From: Sideroxydans sp. | Lineage (GTDB): Bacteria; Pseudomonadota; Gammaproteobacteria; Burkholderiales; Gallionellaceae | Reading direction: 5' to 3' | Length of the DNA: 36,921 nt | NCBI GenBank assembly: GCA_013140695.1 | Contig: JABFSI010000016.1 | Location: 1-36,921, forward strand | Part shown: piece after piece, positions 7,305-17,041 of the stretch | How positions within the stretch are numbered: position 1 is the first letter of the stretch | Layout of the letters: each line of letters opens with the position of its first letter | The notes under the pieces: generated by a model | Told to the model about the DNA's origin: nothing | The model's database searches: none | Seen by the model: only the letters and a program-made list of their open reading frames with translations | Made by a program: the position numbers and the translations under genes

Positions 7305-7812
7305 ACGCATTGTCATCATCGCCGGACCAAACGGTGCAGGGAAGACGACCTTCGCGCGGGAGTTCTTGCCGACCGATGCAGAGTTGCCCAACTTTGTGAA
7401 TGCCGATCTAATCGCTGCTGGGTTGTCTCCTTTCGCACCTGATCTGGCCGCGTTCAAGGCGGGGCGGATCATGCTGGAGACGATTGCTGACTATGCGAAG
7501 CGCGGCGAGAGTTTTTCATTGGAGACGACGCTTTCCGGTTTGTCCTATGCACAGATGATTTCATCGTGGCGTGCAGCGGGTTACGTCGTGAATTTGATCT
7601 TTCTGTCTTTGCCAGATGTCGAGATGGCAATCGAACGCGTGGCGATTCGGGTCAGGCAGGGTGGTCACAATATTCCCACCGATGTCATCCGCCGCCGTTA
7701 TGTGCACGGCATTGCTAATTTTGAACGGTATAAACTGCTGGTGGATGGATGGCAGCTATACGACAATTCAGATACACCCGCTGTTTTGATAGAGGAGGGA
7801 CAGAATAAATGA
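7282..7812 (+). CDS. Zeta-toxin-like P-loop kinase
   Basis: 176 residues from the ATG at 7282; a GTG two codons upstream is an alternative. Walker A is GPNGAGKTT (15-23). It is followed by a NADLIAAGLSPF motif and an SLETTLSG motif, which in zeta toxins and related AAA kinases position substrate. Further on are an arginine-rich IRVRQGGHNIP loop and IRRRYVHGIANFERY. Zeta toxins phosphorylate UDP-N-acetylglucosamine and poison cell-wall synthesis; the Gram-negative short forms are less studied, so toxicity here is inferred. It overlaps the upstream small gene and its TGA overlaps the ATG of the downstream small gene, which shares a motif with the upstream one. Confidence 0.85.
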   Translation: MTSSTNNKRIVIIAGPNGAGKTTFAREFLPTDAELPNFVNADLIAAGLSPFAPDLAAFKAGRIMLETIADYAKRGESFSLETTLSGLSYAQMISSWRAAGYVVNLIFLSLPDVEMAIERVAIRVRQGGHNIPTDVIRRRYVHGIANFERYKLLVDGWQLYDNSDTPAVLIEEGQNK

Positions 7813-7967
7813 AATCAGTAGCTGTTTCACACTTGAAAGATCCGGATCTGCAAAAGGTTCCTCAAGCCTTGCTACGCGCTGCTGAAAAAGCCCGCCAACT
7901 GGCTGAGCAGACTGGGACTCCTTTCGTCTCTCGCAAAACTTCTACCACTGGCAAGCAGAGTAAATAA
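7809..7967 (+). CDS. Second small antitoxin-like protein, paralogue of the one at 7092
   Basis: 52 residues. It starts with an ATG overlapping the kinase stop (ATGA), has a variable N-terminus, and carries LLRAAEKARQLAEQTGTPFV followed by SRK at 22-43. ARQLAEQTGTPFVSRK is identical to the stretch in the 70-residue protein at 7092-7304. The C-terminus is short and basic (STTGKQSK). Translational coupling to the kinase and the repeated motif suggest the two small proteins arose by duplication around the toxin gene. Which of them, if either, neutralises the kinase cannot be told from sequence. Confidence 0.75.
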   Translation: MKSVAVSHLKDPDLQKVPQALLRAAEKARQLAEQTGTPFVSRKTSTTGKQSK

Positions 7968-8057
7968 GGCTTTGGTACGGTATAAGTAAGCATCGTTCCA
8001 TTGCCTGTTGCTTCTGGGGTTTGGGGGATTGCAATATATTCCTGAGGTGGTTTCCAA

Positions 8058-8867
8058 ATGCAGCAATCCTTCCAACAACAATGGCCTCTTCTTCGCGACA
8101 GTGTGCTTGAAGCCGCGCGCGATATCTTTCAGCATGCCCGATCTGGCCGTCAGCTCACACAGCGCAAGTCCGATGGCAGTTTGCTAACCGCCACCGACAT
8201 TGCGCTGCAAGAAAACATCAGCAGGATTCTCTCAAGTTACTTTCCCGACATTCCTGTGTTGGGCGAGGAGATGGCTGAGGATGAACAGGCGGCCATTCTG
8301 GCGACGGGCAGTTGCTGGGTGTTGGACCCTTTGGATGGCACCAGTAATTTCAGCCACGGCATTCCCGTTTATTCAGTGAGCCTTGCGTTGATGCAACAGG
8401 GCGAGGTGGTGGCGGGCATGGTGTATGACCCGAATCGGGAGGAATGCTTTCATGCGCTAAAGGGGCAGGGCGCTTACCTCAATCAACAGCCTCTCAACCG
8501 CCGCGATGACGAACCATGCCAGCTCAAACACGCGATGGCGATGATCGACACCAAACGCCTGCCGACCAAACTGGCTGTCGCCATTGCCACAGAAAATCCT
8601 TATCACTCTCAACGCAGCTTTGGCTCGGTGGCAATAGACTGGTGCTGGCTCGCAGCAGGCCGAATACAAACTTATCTGCACGGTAAACAAAAGCTGTGGG
8701 ACTTTGCGTCGGGGGCTTTGGTGGCACAAGAGGCAGGCTGTTTGACGCTGACCATGCAGGATGCCCCCATACTCGGCGCACCGCTTGATTTAACGGCACG
8801 CTCTGCCGTGGGTGCCTGCCCATCACTTGCCACGATCTGGCCAGAGTGGATTCGGGAACATAGTTGA
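8058..8867 (+). CDS. Inositol-monophosphatase-family phosphatase (HisN/SuhB-like)
   Basis: A 269-residue Mg2+-dependent sugar-phosphate phosphatase family member. All metal-site motifs are present: GEE at 69-71, WVLDPLDGTSNF at 87-98 and WDFASGALVAQEAG from 214. This fold includes inositol monophosphatase, histidinol-phosphatase HisN and 3'-phosphoadenosine phosphatase. The SLLTATDIALQENI region looks HisN-like, but substrate cannot be fixed from sequence, and no his genes are nearby. GAGGTGG precedes the ATG by seven bases. It begins the block of ordinary chromosomal genes after the accessory island. Confidence 0.85.
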   Translation: MQQSFQQQWPLLRDSVLEAARDIFQHARSGRQLTQRKSDGSLLTATDIALQENISRILSSYFPDIPVLGEEMAEDEQAAILATGSCWVLDPLDGTSNFSHGIPVYSVSLALMQQGEVVAGMVYDPNREECFHALKGQGAYLNQQPLNRRDDEPCQLKHAMAMIDTKRLPTKLAVAIATENPYHSQRSFGSVAIDWCWLAAGRIQTYLHGKQKLWDFASGALVAQEAGCLTLTMQDAPILGAPLDLTARSAVGACPSLATIWPEWIREHS

Positions 8868-8886
8868 TCCTTTTGGGAGTTATCGC

Positions 8887-9666
8887 ATGCTAAAGAAATT
8901 TTTGTTACCCGCCGCCATGTTGTTCGCCATCGCCCCCTTCGCTGTTGCCGCAGAGCATGCTAACAATTGCAGGCTCAAGGGCGGTTCGATGGTGTTGCTG
9001 GCGGCTGATGCCTGCGTGATGGAAGGTGGCGCGGTGGTGTCTGCGGTGGTTGCGCCTGTGGTTTTTATTCCCGCCATTCAGTTATCTGCCGACCCCAAGT
9101 TGGCTGCCGCGCAACGCACGGTGGCAGAGTTGTTGATGAAGCCGGTGGTGGATAAGAATCTGAAGAAGCGCACACCAGAGGAGATCGAGCGGGCGGTTAA
9201 GTTTGATGGTTGCCGCTTGCTGGTGGATGAGGATATGCAGGTGGAGCACGGCAATGCTTTTGCTGGGCGCAAGCATTTCAAGGTCAGTTCATCGGTGGAT
9301 ATGCAAAAGGTCAGTCGCGCTGCATTCGGCGAGTTGGGCAAGGTGACTTCGTATGGTGGCGGCTTGGAGACGTATGCCATCTACTTCGAAGAGCGCAAGC
9401 TCAAAGAAGGCAACAACATCGCCATCACGATGCTGCTACAGAAGGACGACGGCGCAAGGAAATTCTCTGTGCGCACTTCTGACATCTACTGGGATGCGAC
9501 TAACGATGATTTGTGGATGGCGGATGAATATGGCTACCCGAAAGATGTCGTGGAGAAGGGTGCTGCGCTCGACACCATCCGCCTCTTGTTTTTGATGAAC
9601 ACGCCCGACGATGCCGCTGCACTGAACAAAGCCTTGGGCGATGTGCATGCGCTGTGTAAGCCTTAG
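8887..9666 (+). CDS. Secreted protein of unknown function
   Basis: 259 residues from the ATG at 8887 (GGGAG seven bases upstream). An earlier in-frame start would overlap the phosphatase gene and bury the signal peptide. A Sec-type signal peptide is clear (LLPAAMLFAIAPFAVA, then AE at about 21-23). The mature part has a few Cys residues, an apolar stretch near 50-65 (VVSAVVAPVVFIPA) and a mixed alpha/beta C-terminal half ending HALCKP. I do not recognise a domain. It lies 44 bases upstream of a spike-like needle gene and may belong with it, but that link rests on position only. Confidence 0.7.
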   Translation: MLKKFLLPAAMLFAIAPFAVAAEHANNCRLKGGSMVLLAADACVMEGGAVVSAVVAPVVFIPAIQLSADPKLAAAQRTVAELLMKPVVDKNLKKRTPEEIERAVKFDGCRLLVDEDMQVEHGNAFAGRKHFKVSSSVDMQKVSRAAFGELGKVTSYGGGLETYAIYFEERKLKEGNNIAITMLLQKDDGARKFSVRTSDIYWDATNDDLWMADEYGYPKDVVEKGAALDTIRLLFLMNTPDDAAALNKALGDVHALCKP

Positions 9667-9710
9667 GTTGTACCTCTTCTTTAAATATTTCTTCTGCACC
9701 GGAGCGCATC

Positions 9711-10115
9711 ATGTCTGAAATCATCAAAGAGGTTGTGACTGGCGGCAAGCTGACGTTGGAGTTCGATCAGGACAAAAAGACAATCACGATCACCACGCCC
9801 AATAATCATCAGATCGTGATCTTGGATGAGCAGGATGCTTTGCAGTTGCAAGACCGCTTTGGCAATCTCGTCACCTTGGGGGCGAACGGCATCTTGATGC
9901 AGAGCGTTCAGGATGTTTCTATCTTGGCTGCCGGAAAAGTGAACATCGCAGCTGCGGGGAATATCGCCATCGAGTCGAAAGCGGATTGCACCGTTGATGC
10001 GCTGAATATCACGCAGACAACCAAGATAAGTTTCGTCGCTCGGGCGAATACCGTTACCGAGATATCGGCATCGGGTATGACGTCTATCAAGGGGGCGCTG
10101 GTCAATCTAAATTGA
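9711..10115 (+). CDS. Short beta-helix needle protein, like the C-terminal tip of VgrG/gp5 spikes
   Basis: 134 residues. The sequence is a chain of short beta repeats: KKTITITTPNNHQIVI, then DVSILAAGKVNIAAAGNIAI, ending EISASGMTSIKGALVNLN. This is the pattern of the triangular beta-helix needle and terminal GA(L/M)VxxN strand of T6SS VgrG and phage gp5/gpV spikes. The gp27-like and OB-fold parts of a full VgrG are absent, so it would be a stand-alone needle segment. GGAG precedes the ATG by six bases. It is followed 44 bases later by a PAAR-like DUF4280 protein, the usual sharpening partner of such needles. Confidence 0.72.
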   Translation: MSEIIKEVVTGGKLTLEFDQDKKTITITTPNNHQIVILDEQDALQLQDRFGNLVTLGANGILMQSVQDVSILAAGKVNIAAAGNIAIESKADCTVDALNITQTTKISFVARANTVTEISASGMTSIKGALVNLN

Positions 10116-10159
10116 CCTCGCGGCAGGTTCTTCGGATGATCAAACAAGGGAGGCGCTAA

Positions 10160-10555
10160 ATGGGGAATCTCGTTTGCATGGGGGCGCAATTACAGTGCAC
10201 TTGCGGTGCAGCTCCTAGCTCGCTGATGGTGTTGCCGACGAATCGAGTGATGAGCCGCGGTGTGCCTGTTGCAAACAGTTCCGATCATGCGCCTTTCGTG
10301 AATATCCTCCCCTTTGCCATGTGCTCGAGCCTTGCAAATCCAGCCGTGGTTGCGGCGACTGCGTTTGAGCAGGGTGTGCTGACCCCCATGCCGTGTATTC
10401 CCGTTACGCCTGCACCGTGGACGAATGTGAGTGGTTCCGTGAAGGTCGCCAACCTTTCTACATTGAGTGAGTTTTCAAAGCTGATGTGTCAGCATGGCGG
10501 CGAAATCACCATCGCCTTTGCAGGGCAAGCAAGCGTGAATACGCCGAGCATCTAA
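10160..10555 (+). CDS. DUF4280 PAAR-like protein
   Basis: 131 residues. The DUF4280 pattern is complete: VCMGAQLQCTCGAAPSSL at the start, LPTNRVMSRGVPVAN, DHAPFVNILPFAMCSSLANP, VLTPMPCIPVTPAPW, and the terminal MCQHGGEITIAFAGQ. DUF4280 proteins are PAAR-like; they cap beta-helix spikes of contractile injection systems and carry Cys residues that may bind metal. It lies directly after the needle-like gene. No sheath, tube, baseplate or ATPase gene is in this window, so the pair is either an orphan spike tip serving a system elsewhere or a relic. Confidence 0.85.
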   Translation: MGNLVCMGAQLQCTCGAAPSSLMVLPTNRVMSRGVPVANSSDHAPFVNILPFAMCSSLANPAVVAATAFEQGVLTPMPCIPVTPAPWTNVSGSVKVANLSTLSEFSKLMCQHGGEITIAFAGQASVNTPSI

Positions 10556-10610
10556 AACGATGCGACTGAAGTTGAATTTTTTTAGCGATAAACTGAAAGG
10601 AGAGTAAATC

Positions 10611-11057
10611 ATGTCCACTGGCACTGTTCGTCTTCATCGCGTACTCCGCACCAAACCCGAGCGTATCTACAAAGCCTTCCTGAATGCGGAGGCGATGGCT
10701 AAGTGGCTTCCACCCTACGGTTTCACTTGCACTGTCCACCATCTGGATGCCAAGGTCGGCGGCACATTCAGGATGTCTTTCACCAACTTCACCACTGGCA
10801 ACGGCCACTCTTTCGGTGGCGAATACCTCGAACTCGTGCCCTCGCAAAAGCTCAGCTATTCGGATAAGTTCGAAGACTCAAATCTGCCTGGAACAATGAA
10901 GACGACGGTGACGCTGAATCCGGTGTTATGCGGTACTGAGATATCCATCGTGCAAGAAGGTATCCCCGAGATGATCCCGACCGAGATGTGTTATCTCGGC
11001 TGGCAAGAGTCTCTGGAACAACTGGCGAAACTGGTCGAGCCAGAGATCCCAGATTAA
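10611..11057 (+). CDS. SRPBCC/AHSA1-family protein
   Basis: 148 residues. A START-like beta-grip fold is indicated by VRLHRVLRTKPERIYKAFLN, AMAKWLPPYGFTC, GGTFRMSFTNF and the C-terminal helix CYLGWQESLEQLAKLVE. These are the marks of the AHSA1 (activator of Hsp90 ATPase 1-like) subfamily of SRPBCC ligand-binding proteins. Ligand and role are unknown; family members are often stress or small-molecule responsive. AAAGGAG precedes the ATG by seven bases. Neighbouring genes are on the same strand but unrelated in function. Confidence 0.82.
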   Translation: MSTGTVRLHRVLRTKPERIYKAFLNAEAMAKWLPPYGFTCTVHHLDAKVGGTFRMSFTNFTTGNGHSFGGEYLELVPSQKLSYSDKFEDSNLPGTMKTTVTLNPVLCGTEISIVQEGIPEMIPTEMCYLGWQESLEQLAKLVEPEIPD

Positions 11058-11123
11058 AGCGCAGTGTGTGGAGTAGAATATTTCGCAGCAAGTCCCCGTC
11101 GTTAATAACCAGGAGAGAACATC

Positions 11124-11198
11124 ATGGGAAGTAAAGACAAGAAGAAGGAATCAAAGGGTAAGAAACCACTGCCAAAGCCAGTACCAGCGGGCAAGTGA
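11124..11198 (+). CDS. Lysine-rich 24-residue micro-protein
   Basis: ATG at 11124 with an AGGAGAG ribosome binding site seven bases upstream. The product is MGSKDKKKESKGKKPLPKPV followed by PAGK, i.e. about 42% lysine with a Pro-rich end. The strong ribosome binding site and the hairpin just downstream (11234-11262) argue that it is a translated, separately terminated gene. Function unknown; a nucleic-acid or ribosome contact is possible from charge alone. Confidence 0.6.
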   Translation: MGSKDKKKESKGKKPLPKPVPAGK

Positions 11199-11233
11199 TT
11201 AGGAGTTGAAAGGCATCACATTCGTTTTACACG

Positions 11234-11262
11234 ACATCGCCCGCTTGGGCGATGTTCGTTTC
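11234..11262 (+). terminator. Hairpin after the Lys-rich micro-protein gene
   Basis: Perfect 9-base stem ACATCGCCC / GGGCGATGT with a GCTT loop (11234-11255), followed by TCGTTT. It looks like a weak intrinsic terminator. It lies before the likely rsgA start at 11269. Confidence 0.5.
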
Positions 11263-11268
11263 TGGATC

Positions 11269-12342
11269 ATGAATAGGTTTGATATGGAGCTGACTGAGAT
11301 CGGTTTGGATGGCGACTTTGCGGAACAGGCGAAGCGCTTGTGTGCTTCAGGCCAGCGCGTGGCGCGGGTGACGGCGGTGGATCGCGGTCGCTATGTCGTG
11401 CGCAACGAAAACGGCGAAGTGCCCGCCGAGCTGACAGGCAAGTTCCTTCACACCGCCGCATCCTCCGTGGATATGCCTTGTGTGGGCGATTGGGTGTGTG
11501 CGGAATATCACGATGCCGGTTCGCATGCGAGCATCCATGATGTGGTGCCGCGCAGGTCTTTCTTGCGACGTAAGTCTCCCGGCAAGAACATCGATTTCCA
11601 GATGATCGCGGCGAATATCGACGTGGCGTTCATCGTGCAGTCGTGCCATTTTGATTTCAACGTGCGCAGGCTAGAGCGTTATCTGGTGATGGTGAACGAG
11701 GGGCATATCGAGCCAGTGCTGCTGCTGACCAAGACAGACTTGGTGAGTGCGCAAGAGTTGGAGCACATGCTCGGCAACATCCGCGCGGCGGGCATCACGG
11801 CGCGCATCATCACACTCAGCAGCATGACAGGTGAGGGTGTGGATGAGGTGAAGGCGCTGGTCGTACCGAGTAAGACTTATTGCCTGCTCGGTTCATCGGG
11901 TGTGGGCAAGACGACGCTGATCAATTTGTTGCTCGGCAAGGATGAGCTAGAGACTGGCGTGGTGAGCGGCACGGGCGAGGGCAGGCATACCACCACGCGC
12001 CGCCACCTTGTGACGCTGAACAACGGCGCACTGCTGATCGACATGCCGGGGATGCGCGAGTTGGGTATCTTGAGCACAGGCGACGGGCTGGACGACAGCT
12101 TCGCAGATATCACGGCGCTGGCAGGCCAATGCCGTTTTGCCGATTGCAGTCACAACAACGAGCCGGGTTGTGCGATCCGCAAGGCGATAGAAGATGGCGA
12201 GTTGAATCCCGAGCATTACCAAAGTTACCTCAAGCTCAAAGCGGAATCCGATTTCAACGAGATGTCATACGTGGATAAACGCAAGAAGGACAAAGCGTTC
12301 GGTAAGATGGTGAAGTCGGTTTTGAAGCATAAACACAAGTGA
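11269..12342 (+). CDS. rsgA: Ribosome small-subunit-dependent GTPase RsgA
   Basis: A circularly permuted GTPase that aids late maturation of the 30S subunit. From the ATG at 11269 it has 357 residues. Order of parts: an N-terminal OB domain (RVARVTAVDRGRYVV, then GDWV); the permuted G domain, with TKTD (G4) ahead of GSSGVGKTTLIN (G1), HTTTRRH (G2) and DMPGM (G3); and the C-terminal zinc motif CRFADCSHNNEPGC. An in-frame TTG at 11206 would extend it, but that extension is a hairpin that looks like the terminator of the preceding gene, so 11269 (or ATG 11284) is preferred. It is the longer COG1162 variant. Confidence 0.9.
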   Translation: MNRFDMELTEIGLDGDFAEQAKRLCASGQRVARVTAVDRGRYVVRNENGEVPAELTGKFLHTAASSVDMPCVGDWVCAEYHDAGSHASIHDVVPRRSFLRRKSPGKNIDFQMIAANIDVAFIVQSCHFDFNVRRLERYLVMVNEGHIEPVLLLTKTDLVSAQELEHMLGNIRAAGITARIITLSSMTGEGVDEVKALVVPSKTYCLLGSSGVGKTTLINLLLGKDELETGVVSGTGEGRHTTTRRHLVTLNNGALLIDMPGMRELGILSTGDGLDDSFADITALAGQCRFADCSHNNEPGCAIRKAIEDGELNPEHYQSYLKLKAESDFNEMSYVDKRKKDKAFGKMVKSVLKHKHK

Positions 12343-12381
12343 GATAATCCAAGCACATCCGGTGAATGAAAGGAGATCATC

Positions 12382-12858
12382 ATGAGCACCAATGACGAAA
12401 CCTGTTGTCCCCGATTCGATCCCGCCCCTTGGGATGGCAAGACGATCACCTGGCAGGGCAAACGCTTCATGCAAGACCGCGTGACCAGCCTGTTCCACAT
12501 TCCCCTCAACTACGGCGCAGTGATGTCGCGGATGGATGACGCCATCAGCGCGGCGGGCGCGAAGCTGGATGCACTGGTGATGGTGACTGATGAGAATTCG
12601 CTGTGGGGCGCGGATGTGTACGTCGAAGTCAGCAAGGATGTTCCCGCTGCGAAGATGTCTACTATCTCAGGCACGTTCATGTGCAAAGTGTTCGAAGGTC
12701 CGTACAGCCAGATCGGTAGCTGGGTGGAGTCTATGAAGGCGTGGCTGACCAGCGAAGGGAAGACATTCAGCAAGTTGTATTTCTATTACACCACCTGCCC
12801 CAAGTGCCAGAAGAAATACGGCAAGAACTATGTCGTGTTGCTGGCGCAAATTGCTTGA
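12382..12858 (+). CDS. GyrI-like small-molecule-binding protein
   Basis: 158 residues. It matches a conserved bacterial family often labelled hydrolase: CCPRFDPAPWDGKTITWQGK at 8-27, SLFHIPLNYG, DENSLWGADVYVEVSKDVP, and a C-terminal YYTTCPKCQKKYGKNYVVLL. The fold is likely GyrI/SOUL-like. The CC near the N-terminus and the CPKC near the C-terminus could form a metal or redox site. No catalytic triad is visible, so I would not call it an enzyme. AAAGGAG precedes the ATG. Its TGA overlaps the ATG of the next gene. Confidence 0.75.
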   Translation: MSTNDETCCPRFDPAPWDGKTITWQGKRFMQDRVTSLFHIPLNYGAVMSRMDDAISAAGAKLDALVMVTDENSLWGADVYVEVSKDVPAAKMSTISGTFMCKVFEGPYSQIGSWVESMKAWLTSEGKTFSKLYFYYTTCPKCQKKYGKNYVVLLAQIA

Positions 12859-13343
12859 TGAGTAAAAATTTCTTATTTCCCCGTACTGAGTCGCCACTTG
12901 TATTCTCGTTGGTCACGGCGATCTATACGGGTATCTATGCCGCACTCGCTTATTACTTGGTTTCACATCTGGTTGAAGCGGACAATATCACGCACCCCAT
13001 CGATTCAAAATTCAAGGATTTCACACCCAATATCCGTGCCGTCGTTACTTTGTTTCTAAAGCCATTGATAGATGCCTTGTTCATTGCAGGTATGCTTGAA
13101 ACTTTAAGGCGTAGCCGACTCTCGCCAAGGTTGCAATTGATCGCTGCGGTGTGTGTTCTGATGGGGTGCGTCTCTTTGATTTCATTGCTTTTCGGTATCA
13201 TTTTGATTCCACTGTTTGTCGTATATGTGGCAGCCTATGATCATTGGCGTCAAACGTCGTTTGAAACTGCCTTCTCTGTCGCCTTTATCATCCAGATGCT
13301 TCACAACGTATTTCCTGCTGCGCGAATGATCTATGCAAGTTGA
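12858..13343 (+). CDS. Small integral membrane protein
   Basis: 161 residues, starting at the ATG that overlaps the previous stop (TGATG). About four hydrophobic segments are visible: near 14-36 (VFSLVTAIYTGIYAALAYYL), 62-80, 93-118 (LIAAVCVLMGCVSLISLLFG) and 135-155. They are separated by short charged loops. I recognise no family. Its end overlaps the start of the DUF455 gene by 11 bases. Translational coupling to both neighbours suggests co-expression. Confidence 0.7.
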   Translation: MSKNFLFPRTESPLVFSLVTAIYTGIYAALAYYLVSHLVEADNITHPIDSKFKDFTPNIRAVVTLFLKPLIDALFIAGMLETLRRSRLSPRLQLIAAVCVLMGCVSLISLLFGIILIPLFVVYVAAYDHWRQTSFETAFSVAFIIQMLHNVFPAARMIYAS

Positions 13344-14133
13344 ACTAAGACAAGCCTCACTGCACTGGCTGGTCGAGTGTGATGCCGTGCAGAAAGCGGC
13401 GGGTGTGCGTCGCTTGGCGCGGGCATGGGCGGTGGGTGAGTTGACGCTGGATGCCGATGCGACTTTGAGTGAGTTGCAAGGTATTCCCGGCCATCCTGCC
13501 AAACCCGAGTTGGTCTCACCTTTGACTGTGAAACGCCGCGCGATGAACACACCGGAAGGCCGTGCCGCGATGATCCATGCGTTGGTGCATATCGAATTCA
13601 ATGCCATCAATCTGGCATTGGATGCGCTGTGGCGTTTCCCCGATATGCCGCGCGATTACTACGCCGATTGGCTGCGCGTGGCGGATGAGGAGGCGCTGCA
13701 CTTCACGCTGCTGGCCGATCATCTACAAACACAGGGCTATGCCTACGGTGATTTCACCGGACACAACGGTCTGTGGGATATGGCGATGCGCACACAACAT
13801 GATGTGCTGGAACGCATGGCACTGTTGCCGCGCACGATGGAGGCGCGCGGTCTTGATGTGACACCGGGCACGAAAGCGAAGTTGGTGCAGGCTGGCGATC
13901 ACGCCATCGCGCCTATCTTGGATATCGTGATGCGCGACGAGATCGGCCATGTGTCCATCGGCAACCGCTGGTTCAACTATCTGTGCGAACAGCGCAGCCT
14001 AGCGCCATCCACCACCTATGCCGCGTTGGTCGATAAACACAACGCTATCCCGCGACGCGGCCCGTTCAATCTAGAAGCACGCCGCGCGGCGGGATTCAGT
14101 GAAGAAGAGTTGGCGGGGTTGGGATCACTATGA
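13333..14133 (+). CDS. DUF455 ferritin-like protein
   Basis: 266 residues, of the COG2833/DUF455 family. A ferritin-like four-helix di-iron centre is indicated by HIEFNAI (Glu88), DEEALHF (Glu120 and His123) and RDEIGHV near 200. The TPEGRAAMIHALVHIEF block is the family hallmark. The function is unestablished; the fold is shared with di-iron hydroxylases such as MiaE and rubrerythrin-like proteins. The start overlaps the upstream membrane-protein gene and no good ribosome binding site is seen, consistent with coupling. Confidence 0.88.
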   Translation: MQVELRQASLHWLVECDAVQKAAGVRRLARAWAVGELTLDADATLSELQGIPGHPAKPELVSPLTVKRRAMNTPEGRAAMIHALVHIEFNAINLALDALWRFPDMPRDYYADWLRVADEEALHFTLLADHLQTQGYAYGDFTGHNGLWDMAMRTQHDVLERMALLPRTMEARGLDVTPGTKAKLVQAGDHAIAPILDIVMRDEIGHVSIGNRWFNYLCEQRSLAPSTTYAALVDKHNAIPRRGPFNLEARRAAGFSEEELAGLGSL

Positions 14134-14152
14134 AGGTTTTGGAGCGAACTTG

Positions 14153-15127
14153 ATGAAAGCGATTGTCTACAAAGAATACGGTTCACCCGATGTCCTCCAT
14201 CTAGAGGAGGTCGCGATGCCGATCCCTGCAGATGGTGAGGTGCGGGTGAAGGTGCAGGCGGCATCGGTGAATGCGGCTGATTGGCGTCTCATGCGCGCCG
14301 ATCCATTCTTGGCTCGTCTCTATACTGGGTTATTCAAGCCGACACGATTCCAGATACTCGGTGGCGACATCGCGGGGCGGGTGGAGGCTGTGGGCAAGGA
14401 TGTGAGCCAGTTCAAGGTCGGTGATGAGGTGTTCGGAGAAGTGTCGGCAAGTGGTTTTGGTGGCTTCGCCGAATTCAAATGTGCGCGTGAGAATGAGCTG
14501 GTCTTGAAGCCTGCCAATCTCTCGTTCGAAGAAGCGGCGGCTGTGCCTTTGGCCGCACTGGCGGCTTTGCAAGGTCTGCGCGACAAGGGGCGGATTCAAT
14601 CCGGGCAAAAGGTGTTGATATACGGTGCGTCTGGTGGCGTGGGGACATTCGCGGTGCAGATCGCCAAGTGTTTCGGGGCGGATGTCACCGCCGTGTGTAG
14701 TACGGCGAAGATGGAGTTGGCGCGTTCGCTGGGTGCCGACCATGTGCTCGATTACACGCAGGAAGATTTTACCCAGAGCGGGGCGCGCTATGACCTGATC
14801 CTTGCGGCGAATGGAGATCGTTCCATCTTCGATTACAAGCGTGCATTGAATGAGGGCGGCATCTACGTGATGGTGGGCGGTAAAGCGGGGCAGTTGTTCC
14901 AAGCACTGTTACTGGGGCCGTGGATATCCATGCTCGGTAGCAAGAAGATGCGAGCGGTGACCTCGAAACCCAATCAAGAAGATCTGCTATTCCTGAAGGA
15001 ACTCATCGAATCTGGCAAGCTGAAACCAGTCATCGACAGGCGTTTTCCACTGAGTGAAGTGGCTGACGCGGTTCGCTACATTGAAGCAGGGCATGCCACG
15101 GGAAAAGTGGTGATATCTGTGGCATAG
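14153..15127 (+). CDS. NAD(P)-dependent MDR oxidoreductase (quinone-oxidoreductase-like)
   Basis: A 324-residue medium-chain dehydrogenase/reductase. The start at 14153 has GGAG eight bases upstream and opens MKAIVYKEYGSPDVL, as is typical; an earlier in-frame start lacks this. The N-terminal GroES-like domain includes SVNAADWRLMR and GGDIAGRVEAVG. The Rossmann domain has YGASGGVGTFAVQIAK. The structural-zinc Cys cluster and the catalytic-zinc Cys/His pair are absent, so it is a zinc-free quinone-oxidoreductase type. It converges with the yheS gene, with only seven bases between their stops. Confidence 0.88.
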   Translation: MKAIVYKEYGSPDVLHLEEVAMPIPADGEVRVKVQAASVNAADWRLMRADPFLARLYTGLFKPTRFQILGGDIAGRVEAVGKDVSQFKVGDEVFGEVSASGFGGFAEFKCARENELVLKPANLSFEEAAAVPLAALAALQGLRDKGRIQSGQKVLIYGASGGVGTFAVQIAKCFGADVTAVCSTAKMELARSLGADHVLDYTQEDFTQSGARYDLILAANGDRSIFDYKRALNEGGIYVMVGGKAGQLFQALLLGPWISMLGSKKMRAVTSKPNQEDLLFLKELIESGKLKPVIDRRFPLSEVADAVRYIEAGHATGKVVISVA

Positions 15128-15134
15128 AGCAATA

Positions 15135-16985
<1,851 letters not shown>

Positions 16986-17041
16986 GGGCGCGATGATAAC
17001 AGACGGGCTGCGCCGTTCAGTCCTTCAAGCCAAGGATAGCT

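Noticed and set aside
11206-11268. Upstream TTG extension of rsgA
   Set aside because: The extension is mostly the ACATCGCCC/GGGCGATGT hairpin, which is better explained as a terminator of the preceding small gene, and family proteins do not have it.
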